Source of the DNA: an uncultured Methanobrevibacter sp.
GTDB taxonomy: Archaea > Methanobacteriota > Methanobacteria > Methanobacteriales > Methanobacteriaceae
Direction: 5' to 3'
Length of the DNA: 64,000 nt
NCBI RefSeq assembly: GCF_902784195.1
Contig: NZ_CACZTX010000006.1
Coordinates: 124,001-188,000 of the forward strand
The notes under the pieces are model-generated. The model saw nothing but the letters and a program-made list of their open reading frames with translations, ran no database searches and was not told the origin of the DNA. Both the position numbers and the translations under genes were made by a program. Every line of letters begins with the position of its first letter. Positions within the stretch are counted from its first letter, which is position 1. Below, piece after piece: positions 54,975 through 64,000 of the stretch.

Positions 54975-56132
54975 TTAGAATGGGGCTCCAACCAAGCCGA
55001 CAACCAGACTAACCACAATGATTATTCCCATAAGGAAAGACATGAATGTTACAATTGGCTTATAAGCGATTTCAGGCATTATATAGGACAATAGATTTTC
55101 AAGCAAATGCCCTCCATCCAAAGGTTTCATTGGAAGCAGGTTGAAAGTTCCAATAGCGAAATTCAGGAAATAAATCCAAAACAATAGGTCAGTTAAAGGC
55201 ATTAATAGCCATAATAAAGGAGTGTAAAACTGATTGTCAAAGTCATCTGCAATGACATTGTTTGCATTTACTTGAATTCCCATAAATCCTATGGATTTAT
55301 TCATAGGATTGGTTTTCAATTGGAAACTGTAATCTCCCTGATCCGTATGAATATTAACCGTGTCATTTGGCTTTAAGGTATTTGCAGCTTTCTGGAAAGA
55401 ATCTATGTCAGTTACAGTGAGATTATTTATTGATTTGATTATCATTCCTTCAGACATATAATTTTTAGCATTTGCATCTTCAGTTAATCTGTTAACAACA
55501 ACACCCTCATCTTCAAATACCACCGGAACGATAAATGAAGATATAACTGTCATGATAATCAATGCAATAGCTGCTAAGGTTAAATTGGCCATAGACCCTG
55601 CAACATAAATCCTCATTTTTGCAGGACGGCTTAATTCATTCAATTCCTCTTCATCAGGTTCTACAAAAGCTCCTGGAATAATTGCAAACAATAAAAGACC
55701 GATGGACTTTATATTGATTTTTTCCACTCTGGATAGGATTCCATGGCTGAATTCGTGAACTATTAAAACTGTTGCAAGTGCAATAAGTCCAGAAAGCAAT
55801 GGAATAAATATAGGTGATCCTGGAACTTCAACACCTGGAACGATTAAGCTAACAGTAGGTGTATCCAACAATGTCTTTAAGGAATAGACCAATGCAATAG
55901 CCATAAGAATCATAAAACCAGTTGAAATTACGATTCCGATGTTCATATACCATTTCCAAAACCTTGGAGCACGATTGGCTAATCTGTCTATAAAACCTCT
56001 TAATCGTTGTGTTTTCCACATCAAAAGAGGGAAGTTTACTTCAACCCCATGATCAGTGAGATAATCCTTAAATACAATTGCAATAACCCAAATAAGTATA
56101 AAGGCTATTACATAATACCATATACCATTCAT
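54975..56132 (-). CDS. Site-2 protease family (M50) membrane metallopeptidase
   Basis: 385 residues with about six membrane helices. The zinc motif HEFSH lies in LIVHEFSHGILSRVEK near 122, and the distal aspartate ligand in FNLLPMKPLDGGHLLENLL near 335. Between them (about 205-290) is a PDZ-like region (YMSEGMIIKSINNLTVTDIDSFQKAANTLKPNDTVNI). Such proteases cut membrane proteins, often releasing regulators; the substrate is unknown. No ribosome site is seen before the ATG. Confidence 0.9.
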   Translation of the reverse strand: MNGIWYYVIAFILIWVIAIVFKDYLTDHGVEVNFPLLMWKTQRLRGFIDRLANRAPRFWKWYMNIGIVISTGFMILMAIALVYSLKTLLDTPTVSLIVPGVEVPGSPIFIPLLSGLIALATVLIVHEFSHGILSRVEKINIKSIGLLLFAIIPGAFVEPDEEELNELSRPAKMRIYVAGSMANLTLAAIALIIMTVISSFIVPVVFEDEGVVVNRLTEDANAKNYMSEGMIIKSINNLTVTDIDSFQKAANTLKPNDTVNIHTDQGDYSFQLKTNPMNKSIGFMGIQVNANNVIADDFDNQFYTPLLWLLMPLTDLLFWIYFLNFAIGTFNLLPMKPLDGGHLLENLLSYIMPEIAYKPIVTFMSFLMGIIIVVSLVVGLVGAPF

Positions 56133-56153
56133 ATTAACACATTGATAATTTTT

Positions 56154-56217
56154 AAAAGTTTTATTTTATAAAAGTTTTATTTTATAAAAGTTTTATTTTA
56201 TAAAAGTTTTAGTTTAT
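56154..56217. repeat. Tandem repeat, four 16-base units
   Basis: AAAAGTTTTATTTTAT is repeated four times head to tail (56154-56169, 56170-56185, 56186-56201, 56202-56217). The last copy differs by one base. It begins 22 bases upstream of the site-2 protease start, so it overlaps its promoter or leader. Such repeats can vary in copy number by slippage. Confidence 0.85.
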
Positions 56218-56314
56218 AAAAAATCCATTATTTTAATAGATTTATTTAATTGAATAATATTATTAAGTTTTCATAATATAAAAAAGTAATTATTTAAAAA
56301 TTATTTAGATTTCT

Positions 56315-57199
56315 TTAAACATTATATTTTAGCCAGAAGGTTGCTACCACTATTGCTATAGTAGTTCCGACAACTAATAAAACACCGGAAATTGCATCAG
56401 TTTGATTTACAGTCAATCCTAAAAAGCCATTATGCCCTAGACTGTTAAACAGAAAAACTAACCCCATCCAACCAAAAATAATCATAAAATATGCGAATAC
56501 TTTCTTATCATAAATTAATAAGAATATGCCTATTGATAAAATGAAAAATCCTTTTAAAAGCAGGCCTAAATCAATGCCTAAGCTTAAAAAGCTATTTATT
56601 GCTAAAATTATAATTACCGCTATAACATATGCAAGCAGAAATTTTGTTTTCTGACTATTCCATTTATCTCTTAGTTGACTATTATGCTCGTAATATTTTA
56701 TAGTTTGTTCTTGATCTCTTTTTAAGAAATTTTTTTCCTGAGCCTTTAAAACCTTGTATAACTCCTCACTAGCAACATATAGATAAAATCTATAGCTTAA
56801 AAATAATGTAAAAAGAAAACTCATAGGAATTAGCATAATTAATATTAAACTTAATATGGCTCCTAAAACATTTGGAATATAAGGAGCGATTTTTGAAAAC
56901 ATTGCCAAAATAAATATCCAAAACACTAATAGATATGCATAAAAAACTATTGTGACAAAAACTGTTAAAAGTATATCTTTTATTCTGCTGCTTAATTTGG
57001 ATTGAATTGTTTTATAAAATTTATAGCTTAAAAGAAAGGAAACTATAAATTCAAGGAAAAATAACAATAGATAAATCAAATCTCCAACATAAACTGCATA
57101 AACAAAATAAGTTCTTAAAATAGAAATATTAAATAGTAAAAAAAAGAAAACAGCAATTGTTAAAATGATTTCGTAAATCTTTTCTTTATTTTCAATCAT
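56315..57199 (-). CDS. Multi-helix membrane protein of unknown function
   Basis: 294 residues with about seven or eight hydrophobic helices (for example IYEIILTIAVFFFLLFNISIL at the start and TDAISGVLLVVGTTIAIVVATFWL at the end). A hydrophilic loop near 155-180 (KVLKAQEKNFLKRDQEQTIKYYEHNSQLRDKWNSQK) probably faces the cytoplasm. No motif identifies a transporter or enzyme. GGTGAT precedes the ATG. Confidence 0.7.
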   Translation of the reverse strand: MIENKEKIYEIILTIAVFFFLLFNISILRTYFVYAVYVGDLIYLLLFFLEFIVSFLLSYKFYKTIQSKLSSRIKDILLTVFVTIVFYAYLLVFWIFILAMFSKIAPYIPNVLGAILSLILIMLIPMSFLFTLFLSYRFYLYVASEELYKVLKAQEKNFLKRDQEQTIKYYEHNSQLRDKWNSQKTKFLLAYVIAVIIILAINSFLSLGIDLGLLLKGFFILSIGIFLLIYDKKVFAYFMIIFGWMGLVFLFNSLGHNGFLGLTVNQTDAISGVLLVVGTTIAIVVATFWLKYNV

Positions 57200-57346
57200 A
57201 ATATCACCATTTAAGATTTATGAATATATCTTTAAAGAATAATATAAAAAAGTATCTGGTTTTGGTAATTGAAAAAATTATTTAAAAGCAACACATAAAA
57301 ATTTAAAAAGAAATTTTTAAAAAACATGAGGAAAATAGAATAAAAC

Positions 57347-58009
57347 ATGAATAAAAAAATAGTTTTTTTAACATGTGTAATTGGGATTATAGCACTTTTA
57401 GCCATTAGTGCAACAAGTGCTGAAAAAAGTGATGTGGACACTTCAGATTGGGTGAATATAACTGTATATAACACCAATTTTCAGATTCCACCAGAGTACG
57501 GGGGAGGAAGCGGCTCTGGAGGAAATTATGTTAAGACAAATGTATTCACATTTGGACTTGTAGCTTTGGAAGATGACAAGTCCCTTAGAAACAATTATGG
57601 ATATGAATCTACCCTTGATGAACTTTATGATGTAGAAGAGATGGAAATAGACGGCCATCATGCGGTTGCATATTATAGCCATAGAAGCATTTGCAATCAT
57701 GATGTGACTTATCTCTACTTTGAATCAAACAAGACATTCTATGCATTGAGCTATGATGGAAACGATGTTAATGATACAATGAAGAAGATTGTTTCTTACA
57801 GCCCTAAATCCAATTTCACTAAAGAGAAATTTGATGATAAATTAAATCAAATGCAAGATGATTACATTGAAGAGCAAAGCGAATATGCAGAATCCTATGC
57901 TTACGACCAAGGATATAGAAATGGATATTCACAAGGAACCATGAACAGTAGACACGATGACTTATTTGGATACTACCTATTCTATAGATTAGGAAGAAGA
58001 AGTCGTTAA
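57347..58009 (+). CDS. Secreted protein of unknown function
   Basis: 220 residues with a signal peptide at about 1-25 (IVFLTCVIGIIALLAISATSA). The mature part has a Gly/Ser stretch (EYGGGSGSGGNYV) and a domain of about 100 residues (WVNITVYNTNFQIPPEYG... MEIDGHHAVAYYSHRSI) resembling short secreted proteins common in Methanobrevibacter. The C-terminus is Tyr/Glu-rich and ends with RLGRRSR. It is divergent from the membrane protein gene. Role unknown. Confidence 0.72.
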   Translation: MNKKIVFLTCVIGIIALLAISATSAEKSDVDTSDWVNITVYNTNFQIPPEYGGGSGSGGNYVKTNVFTFGLVALEDDKSLRNNYGYESTLDELYDVEEMEIDGHHAVAYYSHRSICNHDVTYLYFESNKTFYALSYDGNDVNDTMKKIVSYSPKSNFTKEKFDDKLNQMQDDYIEEQSEYAESYAYDQGYRNGYSQGTMNSRHDDLFGYYLFYRLGRRSR

Positions 58010-58143
58010 TGGGTTAATATAAAAAATAGCTTAATGAAGAGAAATCGAACAATTAATAAAAATAAAATAAAATAAAATAAATTTTAATAAAATTAAAATA
58101 AAAAATAAATAAAATTTAAATAAAAAATAAATAAAAATAGCAA

Positions 58144-58181
58144 AGATAAGAATTAATATTCTTATCTACATTCTTTTTTTT
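58144..58181 (+). terminator. Hairpin with T-run between secreted protein gene and moeA
   Basis: AGATAAGAAT (58144-58153) pairs perfectly with ATTCTTATCT (58158-58167) around TAAT and is followed by a nine-base T-run. It lies 135 bases after the secreted protein stop, in a gap otherwise made of AAATA-type low-complexity sequence. Confidence 0.65.
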
Positions 58182-58239
58182 AAATTCTTTTTTTAAAATA
58201 TAAAAAATAATTAATTTTTAAAAATATAAAATTTTAATT

Positions 58240-59478
58240 CTAAAGGCTAGGCCATGCCATATCATTGAAGAAGATCAAGTCAACTTCATCTCCTTTTTCG
58301 ATTCCTTCATGGTTTTCGTCAATGATAATGTAACAGTTTGCCTCTACCATTGACCTAATGATACCAGAACCTCTATTCAGGACATGATGAACACCATTAT
58401 CATCAGCTACCGCACGAATATAATCTGTTCTTCCAAGAGATGAAGGTATTTTGGTTTTAGATACCCTATTAATCACTTTATGGGAATAATCAAGTCCTTG
58501 CATTTTAAATATGTAATGTCTTGCAATTATATCAAATTGGCCCATAGCAGCTACAGGCTGGCCGGAAAGCATAAACACTTGGGTTCCATTAACAATGCCC
58601 GCACCTACAGGCTTTCCTGGCCTCATTGCAACACCATGGAAAAGAACTTGACCTAATTCCTCAACTGCTTCAATGACTACATCCCCTTTGCTTATAGCGG
58701 TTCCACCAGTAGTGATAACAACATCATAGTCTTTAGTTGCCTTATCGATTGCTTCCTTAACTGCCTCAAAGTCATCTGCACCATGCTCTATATCAACAAT
58801 AGCTCCAGCACTTCTAATCAATGCTGCAATGGTGAATTGATTGGAATTGATTATTTTTGCCTTATCAAGCTCTGGAGAAGGTTCCACCAATTCATTCCCC
58901 GTGATTAGTAATTTGACTCTTGGCTTTTTGTAGACTTCAACTTCACTGTGTCCAGCTGAGGCAATCAAACCCATCTCTTGTGGCCTGATTAAAACATTCT
59001 CCCCTAATAATTCATCTCCTTCAGCAATGTCTTCAGCTTTTGGAGAAATGTTTTCACCAGGAGTAACCTGTGAATGAATCTCCAGATTATCCCCATCTTC
59101 ATAGGTGAATTCCTTCATTAAAACAGCATTAGCACCATTTGGAATCGGTGCACCAGTAGCTATTACAATAGCTTCACCATTGGATAAGGTCTTATCTGAA
59201 AAGTCTCCTGCTCCAATCCTATCAATGATCTTTAATTCTTTAATGACATTATTGGAAGCTCCAAATGTATCCTCTGCAATCACTGCATATCCATCCATAG
59301 CAGATTTGTCAAATGGAGGGGAATTGTGATAAGAGGAAATGGAATGAGCTAAAACTCTACCTTGAGAATCTTTTAGATTGATCTTTTCTGTATCCATAAG
59401 CTTTTGATTCTCATCAATTTTAGCTAAAGCATCTCCCAATGGAATTAAATTTGATATAAACTTCATATTATCGTCCAT
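58240..59478 (-). CDS. moeA: Molybdopterin molybdotransferase MoeA
   Basis: 412 residues. SPPFDKSAMDGYAVIAEDT near 55 and the MoCF-type core (TTGGTAISKGDVVIEAVEELGQVLFHGVAMRPGKPVG, near 255) are diagnostic. MoeA inserts molybdate or tungstate into molybdopterin, needed in methanogens for formylmethanofuran and formate dehydrogenases. The start may be ATG 59478 or the ATG four codons downstream (59466). It stands alone between two A+T-rich gaps. Confidence 0.94.
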   Translation of the reverse strand: MDDNMKFISNLIPLGDALAKIDENQKLMDTEKINLKDSQGRVLAHSISSYHNSPPFDKSAMDGYAVIAEDTFGASNNVIKELKIIDRIGAGDFSDKTLSNGEAIVIATGAPIPNGANAVLMKEFTYEDGDNLEIHSQVTPGENISPKAEDIAEGDELLGENVLIRPQEMGLIASAGHSEVEVYKKPRVKLLITGNELVEPSPELDKAKIINSNQFTIAALIRSAGAIVDIEHGADDFEAVKEAIDKATKDYDVVITTGGTAISKGDVVIEAVEELGQVLFHGVAMRPGKPVGAGIVNGTQVFMLSGQPVAAMGQFDIIARHYIFKMQGLDYSHKVINRVSKTKIPSSLGRTDYIRAVADDNGVHHVLNRGSGIIRSMVEANCYIIIDENHEGIEKGDEVDLIFFNDMAWPSL

Positions 59479-59569
59479 AAAATAAATTAATAATATTATT
59501 CAATTAATAAAATAAAATAAAATAAAATAAATTTAAAAAAAATAAAAAGATTGATTAAAATATTATAAA

Positions 59570-61780
59570 TTAAGCCATATACTTTTCAATGACACCATGA
59601 TAAGCGTCATCCAATTCTGCTACAGCTAAATCTACAATTGTTTCATCATCTTTTTTAATTACTAATGAATCTCCTTTGACTTCACCAATGATTGCAGCGT
59701 CCACATCAAGGGAATCGATTATTTCTTCTGCCTTATCAGCGCTTACAGTTATGATGAATCTTGCATGGGATTCTGAGAACAATAAGTTATTGTCACTGAT
59801 GCCCTCTTCGGCTGGAACTTTGCTAATGTCCACTTCACAGCCAAGTTTACCGCTCATAGCCATTTCAGATAATGCAATAGCTATTCCACCAGCAGATACA
59901 TCGTGTGTAGCGGTTATTGCAAGTTCATCTTCGCCTTCAAGGTATTTTACATAGTCCCCGTCATTTTCAATTAAGTCAAGAATGGTTTTTGCAGATGCCA
60001 ATTCATCATCGATTCTGATTTTAGGAGCATCCCCTTGTTCAAGAGAATGTACAGCTCTGTGGTATTCAGAACCTTCAACTTCATCATAGGTTTTACCGAT
60101 AATAATGATTTTATCTCCTTCTTCCTTGAATGGGAGTGTTCTGATGCTTGAAAGCTTTTCAACACCGATAACTCCTACAGCAGGGGTCGGGTTGATTTTA
60201 ATACCTTCTGTTTCATTGTAGAAACTTACATTTCCACTGATTACAGGAGCTTCGAATTTCTCTGCAATGTCAGACATTCCCTTAATGCACTCCTTGAATT
60301 GCCAAAGGATTTCAGGAGTTTCTGGGTTACCGAAGTTTAAGCAATCTACAACAGCATAAGGTTTTGCACCCATTGAAACCACATTACGGATTGCTTCTGC
60401 AACACTTCCTGCTCCACCATCATATGGAGTCAATTTAGTGTGGATTGTATTGGAATCAGCAGTAATTGCAACAGCGGTTTCATCATCAATTTGCAATACG
60501 GCTGCATCATCACCAGGTTTTACTACAGTTCTGGTTTGAACTTCATGGTCATATTGCTTGTAAACCCATTCCTTGCTTGCAATATTAGGGGAGGACAACA
60601 CTTTAATCAATGATTCATCTATTGGGCCATCTACCACTTCAACCAAATCAGTTGGTTTAGCAGGCTCTCTCATTTCCCTATCAAGTGAAGGAGGATCTGC
60701 TAAAAGGATTGTTGGAACATCACATAATGTTTGCAATTCCACTTCTGCATCGAAATCCTTAACAACCATATGGTTACCATCAGTAACTTCACCAATCACA
60801 GCAGAAGGAATTTCATGCTTGTCACAGATAGCTTGTGCCAATTCAACATCTTTAGGGTTAATGACAAAAATCATACGTTCCTGGGATTCTGAAAGCATAA
60901 TTTCGTAAGGAGTCATTCCCTCTTCACGAAGAGGAATGGCCCTAAGGTCTACAACTGCACCATTTCCAGATTTGTCTACAAGTTCTGAAACACAGCAAGT
61001 AAGACCTCCACCACCTAAATCCTTTACACCGGAACAATCTATTTTTTCAAGAATTTCAAGTGAAGCTTCAAGCACTCTCTTTTTGGTAAATGGATCTGCA
61101 ACTTGCACAGCAGGACGGTCTTCAGTTTCAGAATTGGAAGTTAACTCTTCAGATGCGAAGGTTACCCCATGAATTCCATCCCTACCGGTAGTTCCACCCA
61201 TAAGCAAGAAGACATCACCAATATTTGGAGCAACTGCCATTACGATTTCGTCCTTTTTCACAAGCCCTGCACATAAAACGTTTACAAGAGGGTTTGTTCT
61301 GAAGGACTCATCAAATTCAATCTCACCAGCAACGGTTGGAACACCTACCCTATTACCATAGTCAGATATTCCTTCCACTACATGCTCAAACAAGTATCTG
61401 GACTTTTGGTCTTCAAGTGGACCGAAACGCAAGCTATCTAAAAGTGCAATTGGCATTGCACCCATAGAGATAATGTCTCTTAAGATACCTCCAATACCAG
61501 TACCTGCTCCACCGTAAGGTTCAATAGCTGAAGGGTGATTATGACTTTCCATACCTACAGCAAGAGCATACTCATCTGTAATGGATACGAGACCTGCATC
61601 ATCCCCAGGACCTAAAACTATGTTTTCTCCTTCAGTAGGGAACAACTTTAAAATTGGCCTACTACTTTTATATGAACAGTGCTCAGAGAACATTACATCT
61701 AACATTCCCTCTTCCAATTCGTTCATTTCTCTTCCGAGAATTCCTTCAATATATTTTACTTCAGAATCTGTTAAAGTCAT
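59570..61780 (-). CDS. purL: Phosphoribosylformylglycinamidine synthase subunit PurL
   Basis: 736 residues, full-length small-type PurL, which with PurQ and PurS makes FGAM in purine synthesis. [20 protein letters not shown] near 30, [11 protein letters not shown] near 58, [30 protein letters not shown] near 80 and [20 protein letters not shown] near 265 are typical. It starts 9 bases after the ileS stop, with its AAGGTG ribosome site overlapping that stop, so the two genes are coupled. Confidence 0.96.
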   Translation of the reverse strand: MTLTDSEVKYIEGILGREMNELEEGMLDVMFSEHCSYKSSRPILKLFPTEGENIVLGPGDDAGLVSITDEYALAVGMESHNHPSAIEPYGGAGTGIGGILRDIISMGAMPIALLDSLRFGPLEDQKSRYLFEHVVEGISDYGNRVGVPTVAGEIEFDESFRTNPLVNVLCAGLVKKDEIVMAVAPNIGDVFLLMGGTTGRDGIHGVTFASEELTSNSETEDRPAVQVADPFTKKRVLEASLEILEKIDCSGVKDLGGGGLTCCVSELVDKSGNGAVVDLRAIPLREEGMTPYEIMLSESQERMIFVINPKDVELAQAICDKHEIPSAVIGEVTDGNHMVVKDFDAEVELQTLCDVPTILLADPPSLDREMREPAKPTDLVEVVDGPIDESLIKVLSSPNIASKEWVYKQYDHEVQTRTVVKPGDDAAVLQIDDETAVAITADSNTIHTKLTPYDGGAGSVAEAIRNVVSMGAKPYAVVDCLNFGNPETPEILWQFKECIKGMSDIAEKFEAPVISGNVSFYNETEGIKINPTPAVGVIGVEKLSSIRTLPFKEEGDKIIIIGKTYDEVEGSEYHRAVHSLEQGDAPKIRIDDELASAKTILDLIENDGDYVKYLEGEDELAITATHDVSAGGIAIALSEMAMSGKLGCEVDISKVPAEEGISDNNLLFSESHARFIITVSADKAEEIIDSLDVDAAIIGEVKGDSLVIKKDDETIVDLAVAELDDAYHGVIEKYMA

Positions 61781-61789
61781 AAAAACACC

Positions 61790-64000
61790 TTAGATAAGTT
61801 TTACAACAGAAATAATTACTTTGTTTTCTTCAATAATCCATTCTTTTGAATATTCAATGGAAATATCATCATCAACATTTTCTTCTGTACCTTTAAGTGT
61901 ACAGACTTCACAAGCTTCACCATCGAATATTACAAGTGATTTAGCCCTTACCTCTTCACTTATTAAATCAGACTGCTTTTCAACTAATTCCTTGAATTCA
62001 GCATTAGTATTCACCATAACGCCAATATTAGCCTCAACATCCAAGTCCATGTCCTTTCTCATATCTTGGATTCTTCTAATAAGTTCACGAGCCATAGCTT
62101 CAGATAAGATCTCCGGAGTGATTTTAGTATTCACGAATACATTTCCTCCAGCAAATTCTGCACTTACAACATCATCTGGAAGCTCAGTTTCATAAAGAAC
62201 ATCATCAGCGGAAAGTTCAATTTCTTTTAAATTACCTTCCCTATCTTCTCCTCTCACTACATATTTGCCAGTAGCATCCAAGCTATCCTTTATGGAATTT
62301 CCTGTTCCATCTGCTTTAGCTTGTGCGAAGAATTTCTGTACAATGCCCATATCTCCCTTAAGTCTTGGACCTAAGGTCTTGAGATTAGGTTTTGCAATGA
62401 ATGTAAGGTTTTCAAATTCAGTAGCTGTAATGACTTCTTTTGTATTTGATTGATCTTTAATAATATCTTCAAGTGAGGATATGCTTTCCAAGATTTCATC
62501 ATCCTGTGATACTACAGTGATGTCACTTACAGGCCATCTTAACTTGTATCTTGCAACATCTCTAGCTCTTGCAGATGCTTCGATAACGTCTCTCACATTA
62601 TCCATTTTAGCTTCAAGTTCCTTATCGATTAAGGATTCATCATACATCCAATCATCCATATGAACACTTTCTGCAGCATCAGCATCCAAGTTTTTAACCA
62701 AGTTTTCATATACCTCTTCAGATAAGTGAGGAGTGATTGGAGCCATCAAATGGATTAAGGTATTGAGTGTAGTGTAAAGTGAATAGTATGCACCTAATTT
62801 GTCTGCTTAAGTCTTCAAGAATGAAATTGTTGATTGCTCTTGTAGCTAAATGGAAGTGTACATCGTTAATCGCCTCACCTACCTCCTTAGCAAGTGAATT
62901 TACACGGGACAAGATCCATTTATCCTCATTTCTAAGAGTGACATTTGCATCAGGACCTTCCACTATACATTTTGCAGGGTCAAATTCATCCAGTGCCATA
63001 TAAGTGGTTGAGAACACATATACGTTCCAGAAGATATTGAACATCTTTTTAACATTGTTCAATTCATCCCATACGAACTTAAGGTCATCCCATGGCTTAC
63101 AAGCCCATAAAAGGTAGAATCTTAGAACATCTGCACCATACTTTTCAATAACTTCCTCAGGTTGAACTACGTTTCCTAAGGATTTACTCATCTTTTTACC
63201 TTCTTCGTCCAATACGAATCCATGCATTAAAACCTTATTGTATGGAGCTTGATCCAATGCAATTACACCAGTACCTAATTGGGAATAGAACCATCCTCTG
63301 GTTTGGTCGTGCCCTTCACAAATAAAGTCATAAGGATACCATTCATTAAACATTTCCTCTTCACGAGGGTAGTATAAAGCTGCCCAACCTGCCACTCCTG
63401 AGTCAATCCATACATCCAATACATCAGGAATACGTTTCATAGGTGAATCGCAGCCACAATCACATTTAATCAATACGTCATCGACATAAGGTCTGTGTAC
63501 TAAATCTTCATCACTTGCAGTGATTTCATTGATTGATTCATTTTTAAGCTCTTCAACTGAACCGATTACCTTGATCTCACCACAATCAGGACAAATCCAA
63601 ATAGGTATTGGAATACCCCAGTATCTTTGTCTTGAAATGGTCCAGTCCTTAGCGTTAGCTACCCAATCATGGAATCTTCCTTCACCAGCCCATTTAGGTA
63701 CCCATTCAACTCTGTCAATTTCAGAGAGCATTTTATCCTTGATTTCAGGCACTTTAATGAACCATTGTTCAGTAGCTAAGTAAATGATAGGAGTCTTACA
63801 TCTCCAACAGACCCCGTATCTGTGGTTGATTGTATCATGCTTAAACATTAAATCTTGAGCAATTAAATCTGCAATAATTGTATCATTCAAGTCTTTGGTG
63901 AAGCCTTCAGCATAGATACCACCATCTTCAGTGAAACATCCTGCTTCATCCACTGGACAATGTATAGGAAGTCCTACTTTTTGACCTATTTCAAAGTCCT
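61790..64000 (-). pseudogene. ileS: Isoleucyl-tRNA synthetase, disrupted by small deletion/frameshift and cut by window edge
   Basis: The frame entering at the right edge (to 62718) carries the editing-domain end, [14 protein letters not shown], and the KMSKS loop ([19 protein letters not shown]), then the anticodon-binding start [12 protein letters not shown]. Just after LSR, near 62800-62806, the frame changes. The expected WYVRLIRGRTW-type segment of about 18 residues is missing, and [32 protein letters not shown] continues in another frame to 61790. IleRS is essential, so the break implies a sequencing or assembly error, another copy elsewhere, or real damage. The N-terminus (HIGH motif) lies outside the window. 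Confidence 0.88.

Noticed and set aside
58060-58140. AAATA-type short repeats (also at 59508-59530)
   Set aside because: Low-complexity sequence frequent in this A+T-rich genome; no defined unit or flanking structure.

Overview
The window is an A+T-rich archaeal chromosome segment from a methanogen of the order Methanobacteriales, most likely a gut or rumen Methanobrevibacter. The evidence is a coenzyme F430 gene (cfbD), archaeal information-processing genes (PCNA, GINS, TFS, RpoL, RpoF, Nop10, aIF2-alpha, Csl4, SRP54, Pus10, Dph2, L44e, S27e, L21e), an MsvR-type regulator with an F420H2 oxidase gene, and secreted adhesin-like proteins. Genes start mostly behind GGTGA or GGAGG ribosome sites. 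Several transcripts end in hairpins with T-tracts.

Layout. 0-3.3 kb: cfbD and ychF, then a DUF1847 gene. 3.4-23.7 kb: the core information-processing block. A leftward half runs dph2, csl4, rpoL, NUDIX, TFS, an acidic membrane protein, PCNA, GINS, L44e, S27e, aIF2-alpha, nop10, PAC2. A rightward half runs SRP54, pus10, L21e, rpoF, DUF655, ksgA, an MTQ2-like methylase, a SAP protein and an Fe-S protein. 23.8-26 kb: lysine pathway genes dapF and lysA. 26.1-26.7 kb: a roughly 700-base gap holding a structured element, an unannotated 24-residue hydrophobic peptide gene with a strong ribosome site, and a candidate small RNA. That RNA has 15 bases perfectly complementary to the peptide's leader next to its ribosome site. 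26.7-39 kb: accessory and metabolic genes (NUDIX, YitT-like, OYE-type oxidoreductase, MacB-like ABC exporter, argD, aldo/keto reductase, cyclophilin, AIM24-like, TetR, SLC13-like permease). 39-42.5 kb: two tandem MFS exporters led by a MarR regulator with a perfect operator-like palindrome. 42.7-50 kb: dtd, a secreted Ig-like/M14-type hydrolase, ogg, hisF, tRNA-Arg(TCG), YgjP metallopeptidase, DinG/XPD helicase. 50-55 kb: msvR, a large secreted beta-helix adhesin, and a broken fpaA. 55-64 kb: site-2 protease, two hypothetical genes, moeA, purL and a frame-disrupted ileS running off the edge.

Main points for follow-up: (1) the hydrophobic peptide/antisense RNA locus, which has the architecture of a type I toxin-antitoxin or sRNA-controlled membrane peptide; (2) two conserved genes, fpaA and ileS, each lacking roughly 50-60 internal bases and shifting frame; (3) redox-regulator half-sites before msvR and fpaA; (4) structured non-coding islands before L21e, between S27e and aIF2-alpha, and between dinG and ygjP; (5) apparent ATT starts behind good ribosome sites. 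No insertion sequence, CRISPR array or prophage was recognised.
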